Origin: Branchiostoma floridae
Taxonomy: Eukaryota > Chordata > Leptocardii > Amphioxiformes > Branchiostomatidae
DNA length: 64,000 nucleotides
Direction: 5' to 3'
Assembly (NCBI RefSeq): GCF_000003815.2
Contig: NC_049993.1
Coordinates: 7,873,762 to 7,937,761 of the forward strand
The notes under the pieces were generated by a model. The model did not search any database, was not told where the DNA came from, and saw only the letters and a list, made by a program, of their open reading frames with translations. Of the stretch, positions 1 through 13,900 are shown one piece after another; the stretch's first letter is position 1, and each line of letters starts with the position of its first letter. The translations under genes and the position numbers were made by a program.

Positions 1-293
1 ATTGACCTCCGACCTTCAAGGTAGGTCTGACCAGCCACACTATGATATTAGGGAGAGCAAAACTATGATAGCTTCATCACAAATCATTAGACACCTTGAA
101 ATAATTATACATTCTACATGTATGAGGTGTTAAATATATGACATATTTTGTCGAACTTTTGTCAGGAATTAATCGATATTTTTATGAAAAATCTAATAGA
201 TAGATACCAGAAATACCACATTGAGGAATAGTACATCCCAAATCTCGTACTCAGGGCACTTTCGAACAATACCCTGTGTACGAGAAGGCGAAG

Positions 294-3200
294 ATGGCCG
301 ACCCAGGAAGACAGACTGTTGTTGACGTGGCTTCACAGGTTGTAGTTTCGCTGTTTGAGCTTTTGGAAGTCTCAAACATGTGTCTTATGCTACTTAAAGC
401 TTTTCTGATAGTTCATATCACGGATCTGAGTCGGTGACAAGGACATGTATGTCATATTTTGGCTAATAAATTTAGGTCAAAGTCGTTCCAAAAAACAGAC
501 CCAAAAGAAGCCTCAAGCCAAATTGATGGCTTTTGACTACCTTTTTCATTTGATAGAGCCAGAGATACTATCTGAGTGTCTTGTGCTTATTTCATATCTT
601 TCCTAAGTGAACCGAATTTGACAACACATCGAAATGAAAGGTGATAACTTTATGTGTTGAATGGTCATGTTTTATGACGTTAAACGTTATCAAGGGGAAA
701 TGCATAATTGGTACATGTAATAGTAAATGTGATGTTTGGTGTAACAATGACCTTTTTTTTGTTTTCAGGAAAAAGGAGACCAGATATCATCTGATGACTT
801 GCAGTTTCACGGTTGGTATCAGCGAAACTTGACTGGCAACAGAATGACTAGCTTTGTAAAAGTAGAATTATGAAAACTAGTATTTGGCATTTACAGATAT
901 GTAATGTCACACATTTCACTGGTGCATATTATCATAGTATGCTAAAGTTTAAGTTCAAAATCATACTGTGTCTCACCCCTGGCCCACAGACAGTGTTTTG
1001 AGGTGACAATCTGATAATGTACAGGTGTACGTATGATTATGATGATGATCATATGTAACCTTATACATCATAATGTAATATATAATGATAAATTTGTCTT
1101 CTTCAACACCTACATTTGAACACACAGTTGTTCACACTGTGCACATGCATTAACTTGAAGTAAGACGTATATTAAGTGTTTTATACTGTACTGTCTGTAG
1201 ACTTCAGTGGTGCCACCCTGAGTGATGGGGGCGGGGGGTTGCCAGGCGACAGAACCAGCCGGATGTCCAGTGATGACGAACCTCTACTGGATGCAGACTC
1301 GGACCAAGCAGAGGTGAGGATTGTTCTATTCATTTTACACCTGTGGAGACTGTTAGGGACAGTTTGAGAATTTCTACCCGGGATGTTAATGGAATAGTAG
1401 TGCTAAGACAGTAAGACAGGTCATGGATAGAGCCATATAGGGGATCCGCCAGCCAATCCCTGGGACATAAGTACATAAAGGCACAGAAAGACAGTGCCAA
1501 TAACTCACCTTTCTGACGTTACTGGCATACAAACTTACCCTCATATGAAAGCCCATCATCTCAGCTGTGATAAAATCCCACTGTCATTAGAAATCATACG
1601 GCATAATTTGCAGAAAAATACCCCCAAGCCCTACCACCCCCTCAAACGCCTAACCACCAAGGGAACAGGTCCTTACACAACAAGGAAATAGTCGCAACTT
1701 CATATCCCCTGATAACCACAAAAAGCTTTTTGGCCATAATCAGAAAGTAGAAACCCTCCCCAGTCACATTGACCTCAAAACTGCCAGAATTTCTACCCAT
1801 TTTTCCAAGAAAAAAAATCTTAAAGTTTCAGGCCCTGAACTACATTCGACCACCATCAATTTGCATGCTGGATCGCTGGCGGATCCCCTATACAAACAGT
1901 TTTGAGGATATATGTAGTAACAATGATGCATTCCATCAAGAAGAGTTTTTGTGGGAAAATGAAAAGAGGTGGAGTAGATGGGTCGGGGCGTCCTTGTTAA
2001 AAACTAAATGAAAGTGAACAATGCAGAGGTCTGAGGATACTTTTGGTGTTACAGTAACTGTTATGATGTAAACAGGTGTAACATTACACATATTTTCTCT
2101 ATTGATTTATTGATATATGACAATATTGTGCTGTCTCCACAGCTTCTAGGAGGACAGAAGAAGCAGTCACCTTTCTGGACTTTTGAGTATTACCAGGATT
2201 TCTTCGATGTGGACACCTATCAGGTATTTCATGGTATTATCTTCAGATTACAATATCTTCATACAAGTATGGTGAAGTATCAGTATCCTTTAACAACAAC
2301 ATACTGCATGTAATTATTTTCCTTCAAGATGTCTTATAATATATATGGTGGTATATACAAATGTACTACATTTTGCCATGCATTTTGGACCAGATATATT
2401 TTTGTGTTGCCAAATCATACATGGTAGGTAACCAGATAGTAGGTCAGTTAGTCCTGTTGTTGTTTCAAGTATCAATAATTTGTTTCCATAATTTACCCTG
2501 TTTGTTGCAGGTGTTACATCGTATCCTGGGCTCAATGCTCCCCAGACCTGGGAAGAACTTCCTCCTGACACAAGTCCGACCAAACCCTGACATCTACGGT
2601 AACACTTCCTCTTTTACTGCTTAGCCCTTGTTCCTAAAGATCAGCAGCAGTGTAATTTATGGTACAAGAATATGACAGTCACAACAGATTTTGTGTGAGG
2701 TGAACTTGGACATATGTTGCATTGATTCAGCTTTATTGCTGTTGGCTTTGGCGTGCAATAGTTGTACAAAAAATATATGAACATGATCATAAAGTGCACA
2801 GACAGTTACAGTGCACAAAATCCACTAATTGATAAACAATTTAATATTTATGTACAATGAGCAAAACATCTGATGATTGGTTTTAAAATCATTGCACTGA
2901 TTAGTTACATATAGATAGTGTAGGATACAAACAGTGACAGTATTAAGGGTGCTTATGTTCCTGTGTGTTCCCAGGTCCCTTCTGGGTGTGTCTGACACTA
3001 GTCTTCACCACGGCCATCAGTGGGAACCTGGCTAACTACTTCAGTGTGGCCAGCAGTGGGTCGGAGTACCACTGGGTCTATGACTTCCACAAAGGTACAG
3101 TCTAACAACTAGAGTTGTTCAGATCAGAAGGAAAATACTGGGTAGTACTGAACTTCATTATAGTTATATACAATGAATGATATAAGATTTGTTGACATAA

Positions 3201-5367
3201 AGTATCAGCCTGGTTAGTTTACCAGGGCTCCTATACTGTGATAAACTAACCAGGCTGATACTCAGGCCACATAAAGTTCAGGTTGGTTTTATGTTTTTGT
3301 ACATGCATGTTGCTATACATGTAGATGGTGATATTTGTATCCTACCATCAAACATGTAACTGTGTCTGAGGCTCAGAGCTCTTAATAATCTCTATTGGCA
3401 GAAGATTACAATACAACAGGAAAGAATTTGTCTTTTGTTAGTTTTTTTTACCACCATTTCAGCTAGTAATCTTATGTGAGAAAGACATCCACTTAACATA
3501 TTTTAGAGAGGTTGTATTGTGTATCGGACAAATTGCTCTGTATACATTTCTTAAGATCTCCCATCATATATATATCTATATTCATGCTTTGGCATCCAGA
3601 GAATGATAGTTTACCAGAAATGATATGTATTTTGCAGTGACCCTGGCAGCAGCAGCGATCTTCAGCTATGCGTGGCTGATCCCCACGGCTCTGTGGGGCT
3701 TCCTGTGGTGGAGAAACTCCCAGCCTCACTTCACCTTCCTGGAGATCATCTGTGTCTACGGGTACTCTCTATCCATCTATGTGCCCATATCGGTGGGTAG
3801 TCATGCTATTGTTTGTTTTTTCTACCAGATTTACAGTAAAACGTCCAAGATTTCATGAGCATTAATGCATCCGTGTTACTAATTTGTATGAGGTTGGGAA
3901 ACAGATTGCATCAGCCTCTACTGTGTTTGCAGAGTCATACATGTATATTTGTTGAATGTACACCAGGTCCATTCACTGTGTCTGTTGAGTAATTTGAAAA
4001 GTCATTGATCTGGTTGTTTACTGTGTATTCCTGTGTCCCTATGGGCCATGGGCCGTCCCTGCTCCTACTGTACGTAATGAAAAGTCATTTATCTTCTTGT
4101 AAACTGTCTTTGCACCAGGTCCTGTAGCTATCCCTGTCTCTGTTGAATGATATAGAAAGTCATTGGTCCTATAGTTTGTTGTCTCTACTTCATGTACTAT
4201 GGGCCATCCCTTTCACTGCTGTATAGTTAATGAAAAGTCATTGATCCTATACTTTGTTGTCTCTACTTCAGGTGCTGTGGGCCATCCCGGTCCCTGCTGT
4301 CCAGTGGGCACTGGGGCTGGTGGGCATGCTGCTGTCTGGGTCTGTTCTAGTGCTAACCTTCTGGCCTGCTGTTAGGGATGATGAGAAAAAGGTACACTGC
4401 AGTTCTGTACATTGATTAGTATAGGTTTGACTGAATAATGCCAAGCACTTAGACTTAAGTTACCTCCGTAAATATGATAAAAGATGACACCTTTGTACCA
4501 TGTCTATCAAGTAAGATTGAAACAAAAAACGGAAAGTAGAATTGAAATGATACCTAATGTTTCATTTCATCCCCTTCAAAGAATTGGAAACCTGATTATT
4601 CTGTCACACGTGTGCCTACTTTCCTTGCTAATCACAAGTTTGTTGTGTTGTTCCAGGTGACATATCTGACCTTGGTTCTAATCTTCATTCTACATGGACT
4701 ACTGGCAGTGGGCTTTATGGTAAGTAGCAACATCTTTACATGTACAAGAGGCATGAGTCATGATATACATGTATTTATGCCCTATAAACAAGACATTATC
4801 CATTACTTCCAGTGCAATACACTAGTGTCCCAACTGGCTAATCATTTCCGTAAAGGTCTTTTTTGAGTGGTATATTTTGGTCACACTTAACCTTAAAGAC
4901 TTGTACTTAGTGAAAGAGGTTTTGTTTTCAGTGTGTTCATTTGTGTTGAAAATGGTTTGGTGCAGCTGCCTTTCCTGCATGATTGTTGGCATGTGTGTAG
5001 GTGTTGCAATTTTGAAGTTGCATGATACTTGTGGGCCCCTGAGCAGCTTTCTTTAGTACTACAGCAGATCATCAGGCTTTCATTACTTCGCTTCTGGACA
5101 TATTATGGTATTTATCTTTAGGAGGTAGATAGTTTGTAGGGAAAACATGGTGTAGGCTAGAGTCCCCTAGCAACATAATTTTCAGTTATGTGTAACATTA
5201 AGTAACATTAAGTTACATGCTTGTGTAACGTTAACCCAGATAAACTCATTACCACTGCCCTTCTGTTGCAGCTGTATTTCTTCAGTGTCCCGCTCCAGAT
5301 GGGTCCTGTCACCCCACAGCCACACAGGACAACCATTGCTCCAGTAGTACCCACCAGTAAAGCATAG
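294..5367 (+). CDS. YIPF1: YIPF1/YIPF2-type Golgi Yip1-family membrane protein, complete, 10 exons
   Basis: Exons 294-338, 769-811, 1201-1313, 2143-2223, 2511-2598, 2975-3094, 3638-3792, 4272-4391, 4657-4719 and 5272-5367 join with consistent phase into 307 codons, close to the ~306 of human YIPF1. Recognised features: N-terminal SSDDLQF, the conserved FWTFEYYQDFFDVDTYQV block (about residues 79-96), then FWPAVRDD. Five hydrophobic membrane segments lie in exons 6-9, with a short Thr/Pro-rich lumenal tail. Yip1-family proteins are multi-pass membrane proteins of the Golgi/ER that bind Rab GTPases and YIF1 partners. The start (ATG at 294, in AAG-ATG-G context) was chosen because its 15 codons end in a phase-0 donor that fits exon 2; exon 1 is the least certain part. 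One gene may correspond to both vertebrate YIPF1 and YIPF2. A polyadenylation-like AATAAA lies at 6400. Confidence 0.93.
3204..3268. mobile_element. Small foldback element in YIPF1 intron 6
   Basis: Two inverted arms of about 19 bases (TATCAGCCTGGTTAGTTTA and its complement) enclose a ~20-base loop. The unit is flanked on both sides by the direct repeat ACATAAAGT (3195-3203 and 3269-3277), which fits a target-site duplication of 8-9 bases as made by hAT-like transposases. A related end (CAGGCTGATACTCAGGCT) occurs near 45137. Confidence 0.6.
3960..4310 (+). repeat. ~78-bp tandem array running into the 3' splice site of YIPF1 exon 8
   Basis: The motif GAAAAGTCATT or a close variant recurs near 3997, 4079, 4154 and 4232. 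Each copy is followed by a degenerate version of the exon 8 acceptor and first ~30 exon bases (compare the CTACTTCAG acceptor at 4263-4271 with decayed copies near 4115 and 4189). The last unit carries the functional exon edge. It looks like an old tandem duplication seeded at the intron-exon boundary. Confidence 0.7.
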
Positions 5368-7974
5368 ACATCACCTATTTAGTTACAATTACATCTCTTC
5401 AATTGGATAGGATTTGGAGCTTACATGTACTTCCAGCCAGACATTGCAAATGACATCCATCACTCTTATTTAGCATCACTAGAATGAACTGGGAGAACAA
5501 GCCAGTACCAGTACAATCTTGTGGCATCCTGAGGATGTGTCCAAATATAGACCACCTTGATTGCTCGGCTTTTTCAAAGAGAGGTATGGTGTTACAGATT
5601 CTGTACAAAATATGGTTGAACATGATACCAAGTCTTATCCACTTGTAGAGATGGAATTGTCTGATGATATTGCTTACCTGTATGTCTAACCTTTATGAAT
5701 ATACTAGTTACCACAGTCTTAACAAGGACATACATGTAGCTACAGTATGGTCTGATAGAGTTCCTCCATGGTTTCTGTCTTTCAGTACTAACAAGTACAA
5801 ATCCTAGTTCACAATCTACAGCTTTGCCTGTGGCTGAATAGTCCAATTCATGTGTGACAGTCTCTTTTGCATAGTTAAGCCACATTTGTGGGCTAGCTTA
5901 GTTTTGTTTGAGTTATAGTGGCCTTCCCTGTGGATCCACTTTTCTTCTGTGGCATGCATCAGTTGGGCTTCTCCTGGTTTCTGTTGCTTGGTCAGTGTAG
6001 CTTATAGTTGGAATTATTGAACTGTTATGGTATATAAAATGCTTTCATTGGCCAGGGGCCAAGGCTAATAGTTAAAGTGCAGCAGCTGCCAGCCAGGTAG
6101 AATTGTCATGGGGATGGCACATGACAGTTGCAAGTACATTTTGTTCAAATTTGTAGGTTATTGGTTTAAGTCTGGTTATGTTACTCAAAGTTTTCTTTAT
6201 GCCAGCAGGCAAAGCAATGAAACTCATCTATGTGTATATTCATTCATAAACAAACCTGATGTAATTATTTGCAATGAATTCTAGATAAGAGACTGTAGGA
6301 AAAGATTATCAATGTATAGTGAACTATGGATAGAGAGGGTAGTATAGTTTTATTTATAATGCTGGGTCAGTCCTTTTATATATGCTGTTGGGCAATGAGA
6401 ATAAAGACATCAGGATATAAAATTATATATTGTGGGGCTGATATGCCAAAGTAAGCAGTGAATGCTTTTTGTTTACTTGTTTTACTCTCCTTTTTACATA
6501 CTGGGCAATGAGAGTAAATATGTCCATAAATGTTGTGGACTTGATGTGATAAAGTATGCAGTGCAATGGCTTGTGGTTGTTGCTTTTTACTCTACCAAAC
6601 AATTTTTGGGGAAGGAAGGAGCATTTTTCCTGAATGGAAGAAGTAGTCTGACATGTAGGACATTTAATTCACACAGTACAAATTTTAAAGCAATTGTGAA
6701 AATTGTTTTATTCCTGTTTGTTGTAGATTTGACTTGAAGTGTATGATATGATATTTTCCAATAACAATTTGGCAAATACTACAGTAACTATAATTTTTTT
6801 TTCATCTTCAACTACATTGCTAAAACACAGACTCACAGAGGAAAGTCACATTGTACACATCATTAGTTAACACCATGTAGAAAAGTACATATTCTGTTTC
6901 TACACCTACATGTAAATGCAATACAGAAGCTGAAAAGATACAAAACTGTTCATGGCACCCACTACACTAGAATGTAATAGAAGTTAAATGTTTCCACAAT
7001 GTTCATTTGGACATATGTCTGTGCTGACGTATAAAATTATTTCTTTGTACCAAAGAAAATCAGTTCATCACATTCACTGCAAACAAGCCATAAACATCTG
7101 ATCAACAGTAGATATAAAATAAAACCTTATTAGATAATCTTATTGTAACAAAGGACAAGTACTTTTGTTTCCTACCAACTATAAGTACTACTAACAGTAC
7201 TTTTGAATATTTTGGTTTGTATAGAAACATTTTTGTCACCTTTTCACATGCAACTTTTCCAGGATAAAAATAACTTGTGGCTTTGGTGCCCTGAGCCTGA
7301 GGTTTAATCCTGGGCAAACTGTTGGCACACAGTGATATACTCTTCAAACATTTTGTAGGCTCCTTAAACACTTACACAGCACCACCTATCTGTCATATCT
7401 AACATATACCAAGCTAGGCAGCTGGAGCAAGCTCAGCTGTTTCCTGACACCCTAAGACAAGACTATCTTACATAGAAAACTCAAGAAAAAACACTAACAT
7501 GGAAATGATAATGTCTTTGTTGCAGTCATACCCGTAAAACGTTAACAGTTGAAATAATCTCAGAATGGCAGAGTATATGCTGTGTTTGCCACACTATGTC
7601 TCCCTCAGCTTGATTTGGCCAAGCTGAGGTTTTAAAATAAAGACAATGGTGAGGGACAATATCGACTGCACTATAAACTACACGGCTACTACGCACAGCC
7701 CTTAGTAAGACGTTGACACCATTTGTATCTATATTATCCCAACTTTAAGAAAGGAACAAAAAACAATGCTTTGGCCTGACAGTTTCCTCCAAAGGAATGC
7801 CCGTCGTTCAACTTAGAAATGAGTGTGGCACATAAAGGTCTTTCCACAGAAATTCTGAAAGTACATCTGCTGATTTTTTTTTTTTTTCAAAATATCCAAA
7901 CCTTACCTTGTATAAAAAAAACGAGTTGCTAAAAGACACTGTAGACTACACGTAAGCATAACAAAACAGGCATT
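5368..7974. other. 3' UTRs and intergenic space between convergent YIPF1 and SPATA6
   Basis: No exon-like open frame with recognisable protein similarity was found. The stretch is AT-rich and should hold both 3' UTRs. The AATAAA at 6400-6405 is a plausible YIPF1 poly(A) signal. Confidence 0.5.
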
Positions 7975-10900
7975 TCACAAATCTGGAGGTGACCTGGCAG
8001 ATCTGTACAGGCCGCTGTAGATCCTGGCCATGCTGTTGTCAAACAGCTGCCTGTGAGACACGTCGGACCAGCTGCTGGCTTTGGGGGACCAGTAACTGTC
8101 ATCGCTCAGTCGTACCACAACACTGGGGGAAATAAAAGTTTTGTAGGTTTAGAGTAGTAATGAAGTTGGTTGGTTGAAGAAAAACTTTGCACAGAAGGAC
8201 CTTTAATGAAAGTGAGTTTTTATGAAAGTTGAAATTAGAGCAGAATGACAATACAGAAATCTATAGAAACTTTTTGATGGCAAGTTTTTACATTTCTAGT
8301 CTATCTTTGTGCATAGATTTAGCAGAAATGAAGTACTGTACTATGAAAAGTACACATTCTTCTGGTTTCATAAGGCGAATTCAAGTAATATAAACTCATT
8401 TTACCACAAACATCACTACATCATAGATTCATACAAAACACAATTTAACACTGACATCCACCAAAAGACAAGAACAAGACAGGAACAACAGATACCTTGA
8501 CACAAAACTAATACCTTCTCCCAGGGGACAGGGGGCGAGGACTGAGAGAAGACCTGCGAAGTTCTGCAAGGTCCAAGTCATCCTGGACAAGGAAGAAAAC
8601 TCATTTAAGCTTTCTTATATTTTAAGCATTACTAGATAATAGAACCATTTCTCGTAAATAGTAAAATATCACAATTTGAGGATTTTACAAAATGATATCC
8701 CAGTATGTATGAAAATCAGGAAGCCGCAGGTAAGTAAGTAAGTATTTGTGAAATGTGAATTGTGTTAATTTTTAAGTGGACCAGATGGTTGCAGCAAGTC
8801 TGAAATAAACTACTGGCAAGGATCATGCTACTGATAAAATCTAATAAAAAAAAATTATATGTGGTAAGTCTAGGATCATTAAAAGATTGATAAGATACTG
8901 AGGAATCATGGAGACACAGGAAAAATGGGACCTACCTGAAGCCTGCGCTCCAGTCTATCCAGCTCACTCTGACTCAGCAGCTTCTGTACACGCCCGTGGA
9001 TCACATCAAAGTAATCCTGGTTCCCAAACCTGTAATATCAATATCATATGGTCATCAATCAATGCCACTGTTGTGATCATATGTCCATAAAGAAAGAAAC
9101 TCTTATATGCAAATACCATCCAGACCAGCCATAGTCTTTGAGACATTGCTAATATTATCATGGTTATTATTATTAATAGTATTATGTACTGTACAAACAA
9201 ACTGACAAAGCTGACTTCTGAAATGTTGAAAGGACTGCTTAGAATTCATTTTAAACTTAATCCCATTGACTGTATGCCAAAATCCTCAAATACTGTAAAA
9301 TACTTCCCTGTCTGATTTGGGAAAAAATGGAAAATATTCTACTTGGATGACCTGACTTAGTACAGCCACAGTCCTACCAAAAACCCACAAGGACATGTCT
9401 TGGGAGTGACCTTCTTGTAAGGAACTGACCTGTCTCTTAAGGAGCTCCTGAGGGAGGATGGACTTAGTGGAGGAGAGGTGGGCGGGGCTGAGTACAGTCG
9501 CCGTGGAGACAGCCGTGCTGGTGATGTCGACCTGGGGCTCCTGTAGGCTGAACTGATGAGTTCTGCTGTGTCTACAATTTTGAACAAACACAATTATTTC
9601 AGGAAATAAGATTCTTACAATACAATCTGAATGACTGTCATTTACCTGACCAATGTGATAATAACTCCTCAGCTATGATCTTTTGTCTCAATACAATCTA
9701 CTGCTTTCTGCTTTGTCATGTGTCAATTCAACAGCTTAATGATTTCTACTTACAAAGAAGAACTTTTAACATTTTTAACATGGTCTGTTGCATGCATGTA
9801 TCATCCTGGGATCAAGACAATTTGGTTCTTTAAGAAATCAGACCAACTCATAGGCTGAGTTTGTCTGATTTGTTAAAGAGCCAAATTATCCGACATCCAC
9901 TCACCATCCGTATCATCCTCCAGCGAACTGATGCGTTCTTGGACCAAAGGCTCCACTACCTGCATTAAGGATGAACTGATGTTAATTATACATTGTTAAG
10001 TGTTACAGATGTAGGCAAACTTGTGCTAGCGATCACTTCTGACTTGACCCACTGCGAACACTTTTCAAGACCAGTTGCCAGTCACTAAAGAACTGTTTGA
10101 CAGTGTAGCTTGTAAATATAATAGTTGATTAATCTTGTGGTATCCAGAAGAAGTGATCAACTATGTTCTTTTCTCATTAGTTCAGTAAATGAAAGTCTGT
10201 CAAACTGAGTAACAGTTTTTACCTTTCTCAGGCTCCGGGAACTTCTTCTTCTGGAGCTATTTATAGGGGCTGACAAACAAAACAAAAAGACAACAAAATG
10301 TTAGACTTCCATCCACATATCAGGCACTATTCTTAAGAAATGAAACAACAAAACAGAAATGTGGCTCCCATTTAGACATATCTGATAAGCTACCAGGTAT
10401 TGACAACCTTGACAAACAACAAGTAGTGAAGAAAAAATGATAGGGCTTGTCAACATTTCCTCTGTTCATTTTTTTTCATTCAATTTTCTGTATCGCAACA
10501 TTTCTTGTGTCTACATTTTACCACACACACTACTGTTCCTGCCCCTCCCCTAATTGTCAAATGAAGCATCCCTAAGGTCCTCACCTGAGGAAGGCCTCCT
10601 GCCAGGAGAGGGGCTTCGTGGAGGTGACGCAGGCACACCCTCCAGGATTTTGTCCTCTACCTGGAACAACAGCAACATCAAATCAGTCATCATATACAGC
10701 ATGCGTCCATGACGGTTAGACATTCAGGTAATAAGATTCACCAAATAGCAGTCACTCAAGCATCTGGACATGACGATTTTGGAAACGGTCAGACGTTTCA
10801 GATAGTATCCACTATTTTTCGTCAGTGACAGTGATCATGATTCTATTTCTCACTCTCCAATCAACCAACTGTTACAAGCCTTTAAGGTTACAACCAGGAG

Positions 10901-13900
10901 CAGAGCTTGGTGGGGTTTGCTGACAGATAAAAGGCCATGATTTTCCCCATCAACCTCTGCTTGGATAGAAAATAAAACAGCATGTTTTACTGAGAGAGGC
11001 ATATAACAATGCCTACATTTGACATGTCTGTGATGTCTTACATTTCTCACTACAAACGGCGGTCTGGGTTCTACGATTTTGCTGTTGTTCGGGCCGGATG
11101 TTCTCCTCTTGGTGTATGGAGAGGGCGAGCGGGCGCGGGAAGAAATGGTGGGTTCCTCGTATCCCTTTGGTTTCTTCTTCTTTCTCCTACGTGAAGACTT
11201 TGATCCAGCGAGGTCATCCTGTTGTGAACACAGCAAGCACAGAAATGACTGTTACTGAAAACGAACCTCTTGAGATCAACGTAAAATTAAAACATGGTAA
11301 ACAGACACTTCTGACACCTGTTGTACTGTTTTGCAACATTTTCAGAATGTCTCAAAGATCTAACGAGGCAGCTAGTTGCCAAAAGAAAGATTAACAGTAC
11401 CTCTGTTGCCCAGTCTTTAGCTTTTGCTGAAAACAAATGTTAAGTCATGTCATTACATGTACTACCTTTACCTCAGAAGCACTTGTAGACAGCTCCCTGA
11501 TAACCCCAGATGTACGAACACTCCATTCCTTAATTGTTGTCTTTGTAGAAAACTCCAGTTTGGGTGAAATTCCCTGTAGAAAAGAGAGAATATGTTTGCC
11601 ATGCAGCAATTAACAATACACAGTATGGCATTTACTGTACACATAAAAAGCAGGGCACTGCTTAGTCATTGTAGGTAATACAATTATTCTAATCAGATGA
11701 AGTTTTCAAAGACTGTGCGCATTACCAGTAAGCCCTAATGTTCTACGTCCACTAAGGCCACACCAATTTAATTTCTTGGTTCACGGATTCGCTCGCTCCT
11801 ATTTTTTTGGAAAAAAAAAATGAAAATAGAAATTATCACTCAGCAAATTTTCACCATTAATGAAACAATTCACCAACTTTCTGGTGTAGCAAATTGGCCT
11901 TTATATTATAAGCTCCTTAAAGTGTGGGTACAGGTGCTGTTACTGTACAGTAATAGTGTTTTTGTACTTTTTCAAGCTGAAAACTTTTTATCCTATATGT
12001 TTTGGATTGGACCTTACCTTTACCCCAACCATTTTACAATTTTTATTTTTATTTTGCCCTCTCGCTCCATATTTTTTATGAAAAAATCTGTGAACCAAGA
12101 AATTAAATTGGTGTGGCCTAAAGGACAAAACATGCTGTTGTTTGGCACTTTTTAAAGTCTGTTGATAATAATTATGCTACTAGTATACTGATAAGGAAAT
12201 TGTTCTCATCAGTTTCCTTAGAGTTAGATGTTATCACTGATCTGCTTGTGGTCAACTGTTTTGTTTATACAGACATGGATGAGTGGCCCTCGTACATAAT
12301 TATACAGTCCATTAATTCCCTGGTAAGTTTTACTTCTTATTTTGCACTGCTCAACTTTTTGAACATGCCAAAAAATCGAACACAGCTACAGCATTATTCC
12401 TTTAGTTTAGCAAAACACATACATCATGATCAAAAATGTACAATGTAAGTAGCTGCTTTGAGAGAAAACCCAGGTAGGGTTACCATTTGTGTATTCACAA
12501 GATACAGATGAGTGAACTTCTTAAGGATCTCTGCTCTCAGCTGTTTGATCGTTTTAAGATGTTTGTTTTGCATGTTTTGGAAAGGAAATTACAACCATAG
12601 AACTGTGCAATGTAAGTTATGAAACATCTACCAGTAGTTGGTGTTTTTGTCATGCTCCCATTTCAAGACAGAATGGACAATGCGGTAACAGCTAACTTTA
12701 GGCAATACAATTTTTATCAATAGTGCTGATTAATGTCTTTGCTAATTCCTAGGAATGTCGTGTTTTTAAAATCCCATGCATAGTAGTCTGAAATGATGTG
12801 TATCTAGTTCAGTTACTTGGCTAGAATTACTCTTTGTTTATTGACAGCTTACTCCCTTATTTACATGTCAACACAGAGTTCTTGGAGCCTTTTGTTACAT
12901 TCTAACGGTCACATACAGATGTGACGTATTGTAGTAACAGATTTCAATCAACCAAAACTTGTTCACTTTCTCTCACCTCAAACTTGTTTCAGTGAATTTG
13001 ACAAAATGCCTTTGTTCATAGCATGTAAAATTATGCTTTATGGCTTTTGGGCACCAATGCTCAATCTGCAATTCATCATTATATAATAGATTGTTTATCT
13101 CAGTTGGACTGTTATTTTACTGGGGGAATCTACAAACAACTGACTGATGCAGAGCCACTCCAGACAAGTTCTGTATCTGTATCTGAAAAGTCTGTTTAAC
13201 CACCCTTTGTCATATCACAAGTATGTGGTCCGGCAGCAGCTGGTAATGTTATAATGAACGGCATGTTACGCTTAACTTTTATACCTCAAAGATTGTTTAA
13301 AGCATTTTATTACTATCTAGTGAATATGACTCTACTGTTCAACTGTGCAAGAAAAAGATTTTGTTTTATAGCCTGTACTTACAGGAAAGTCCCAGGCCCT
13401 GTCCATGAGGACCTCCCTGTCTGCACCAGGGTAGGCTGGTGTCAGGGTGGGGTAGGGGTACAGGAAGTCCCTAGCTGGGGCCTGGAACCGGGCGAGGACT
13501 TTTCCACCTGAGGACAGGAATGAAATCAAAACGAAGTTCCAATATCAAGACTGACACAGGGTGAAAGACTTAAGTATCAAACACTACAGCATACATCTCT
13601 AGTCTGCTACCAAACTACATTAACAAGATATCAAACAAGATGCAAATTACAGTAAGAATATTGTACGGGCTGAGCTTTTATGACCATCTATCAAAAAAGA
13701 TATTTTATACATTCAAAACAATGTTCTCTGTAATGGGTCCTCCTAACACTTCAGTATATCATGTAAAGCTCTTGCCAAGTTGAGCTTTTTTATTATCATT
13801 ATTAAGTAGTATAATGGTACCTGAGTAGTTGAGTTGGATCAGCTCAAAAAGCACATGGTCATCTGCAAAACAAATAGTGAGACACTGGTGTTGGACTAAA

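Noticed and set aside
11820-12155. 111-codon plus-strand frame in SPATA6 intron 5
   Set aside because: It lies almost wholly inside the AT-rich interior of the Harbinger-like MITE and shows no transposase similarity.
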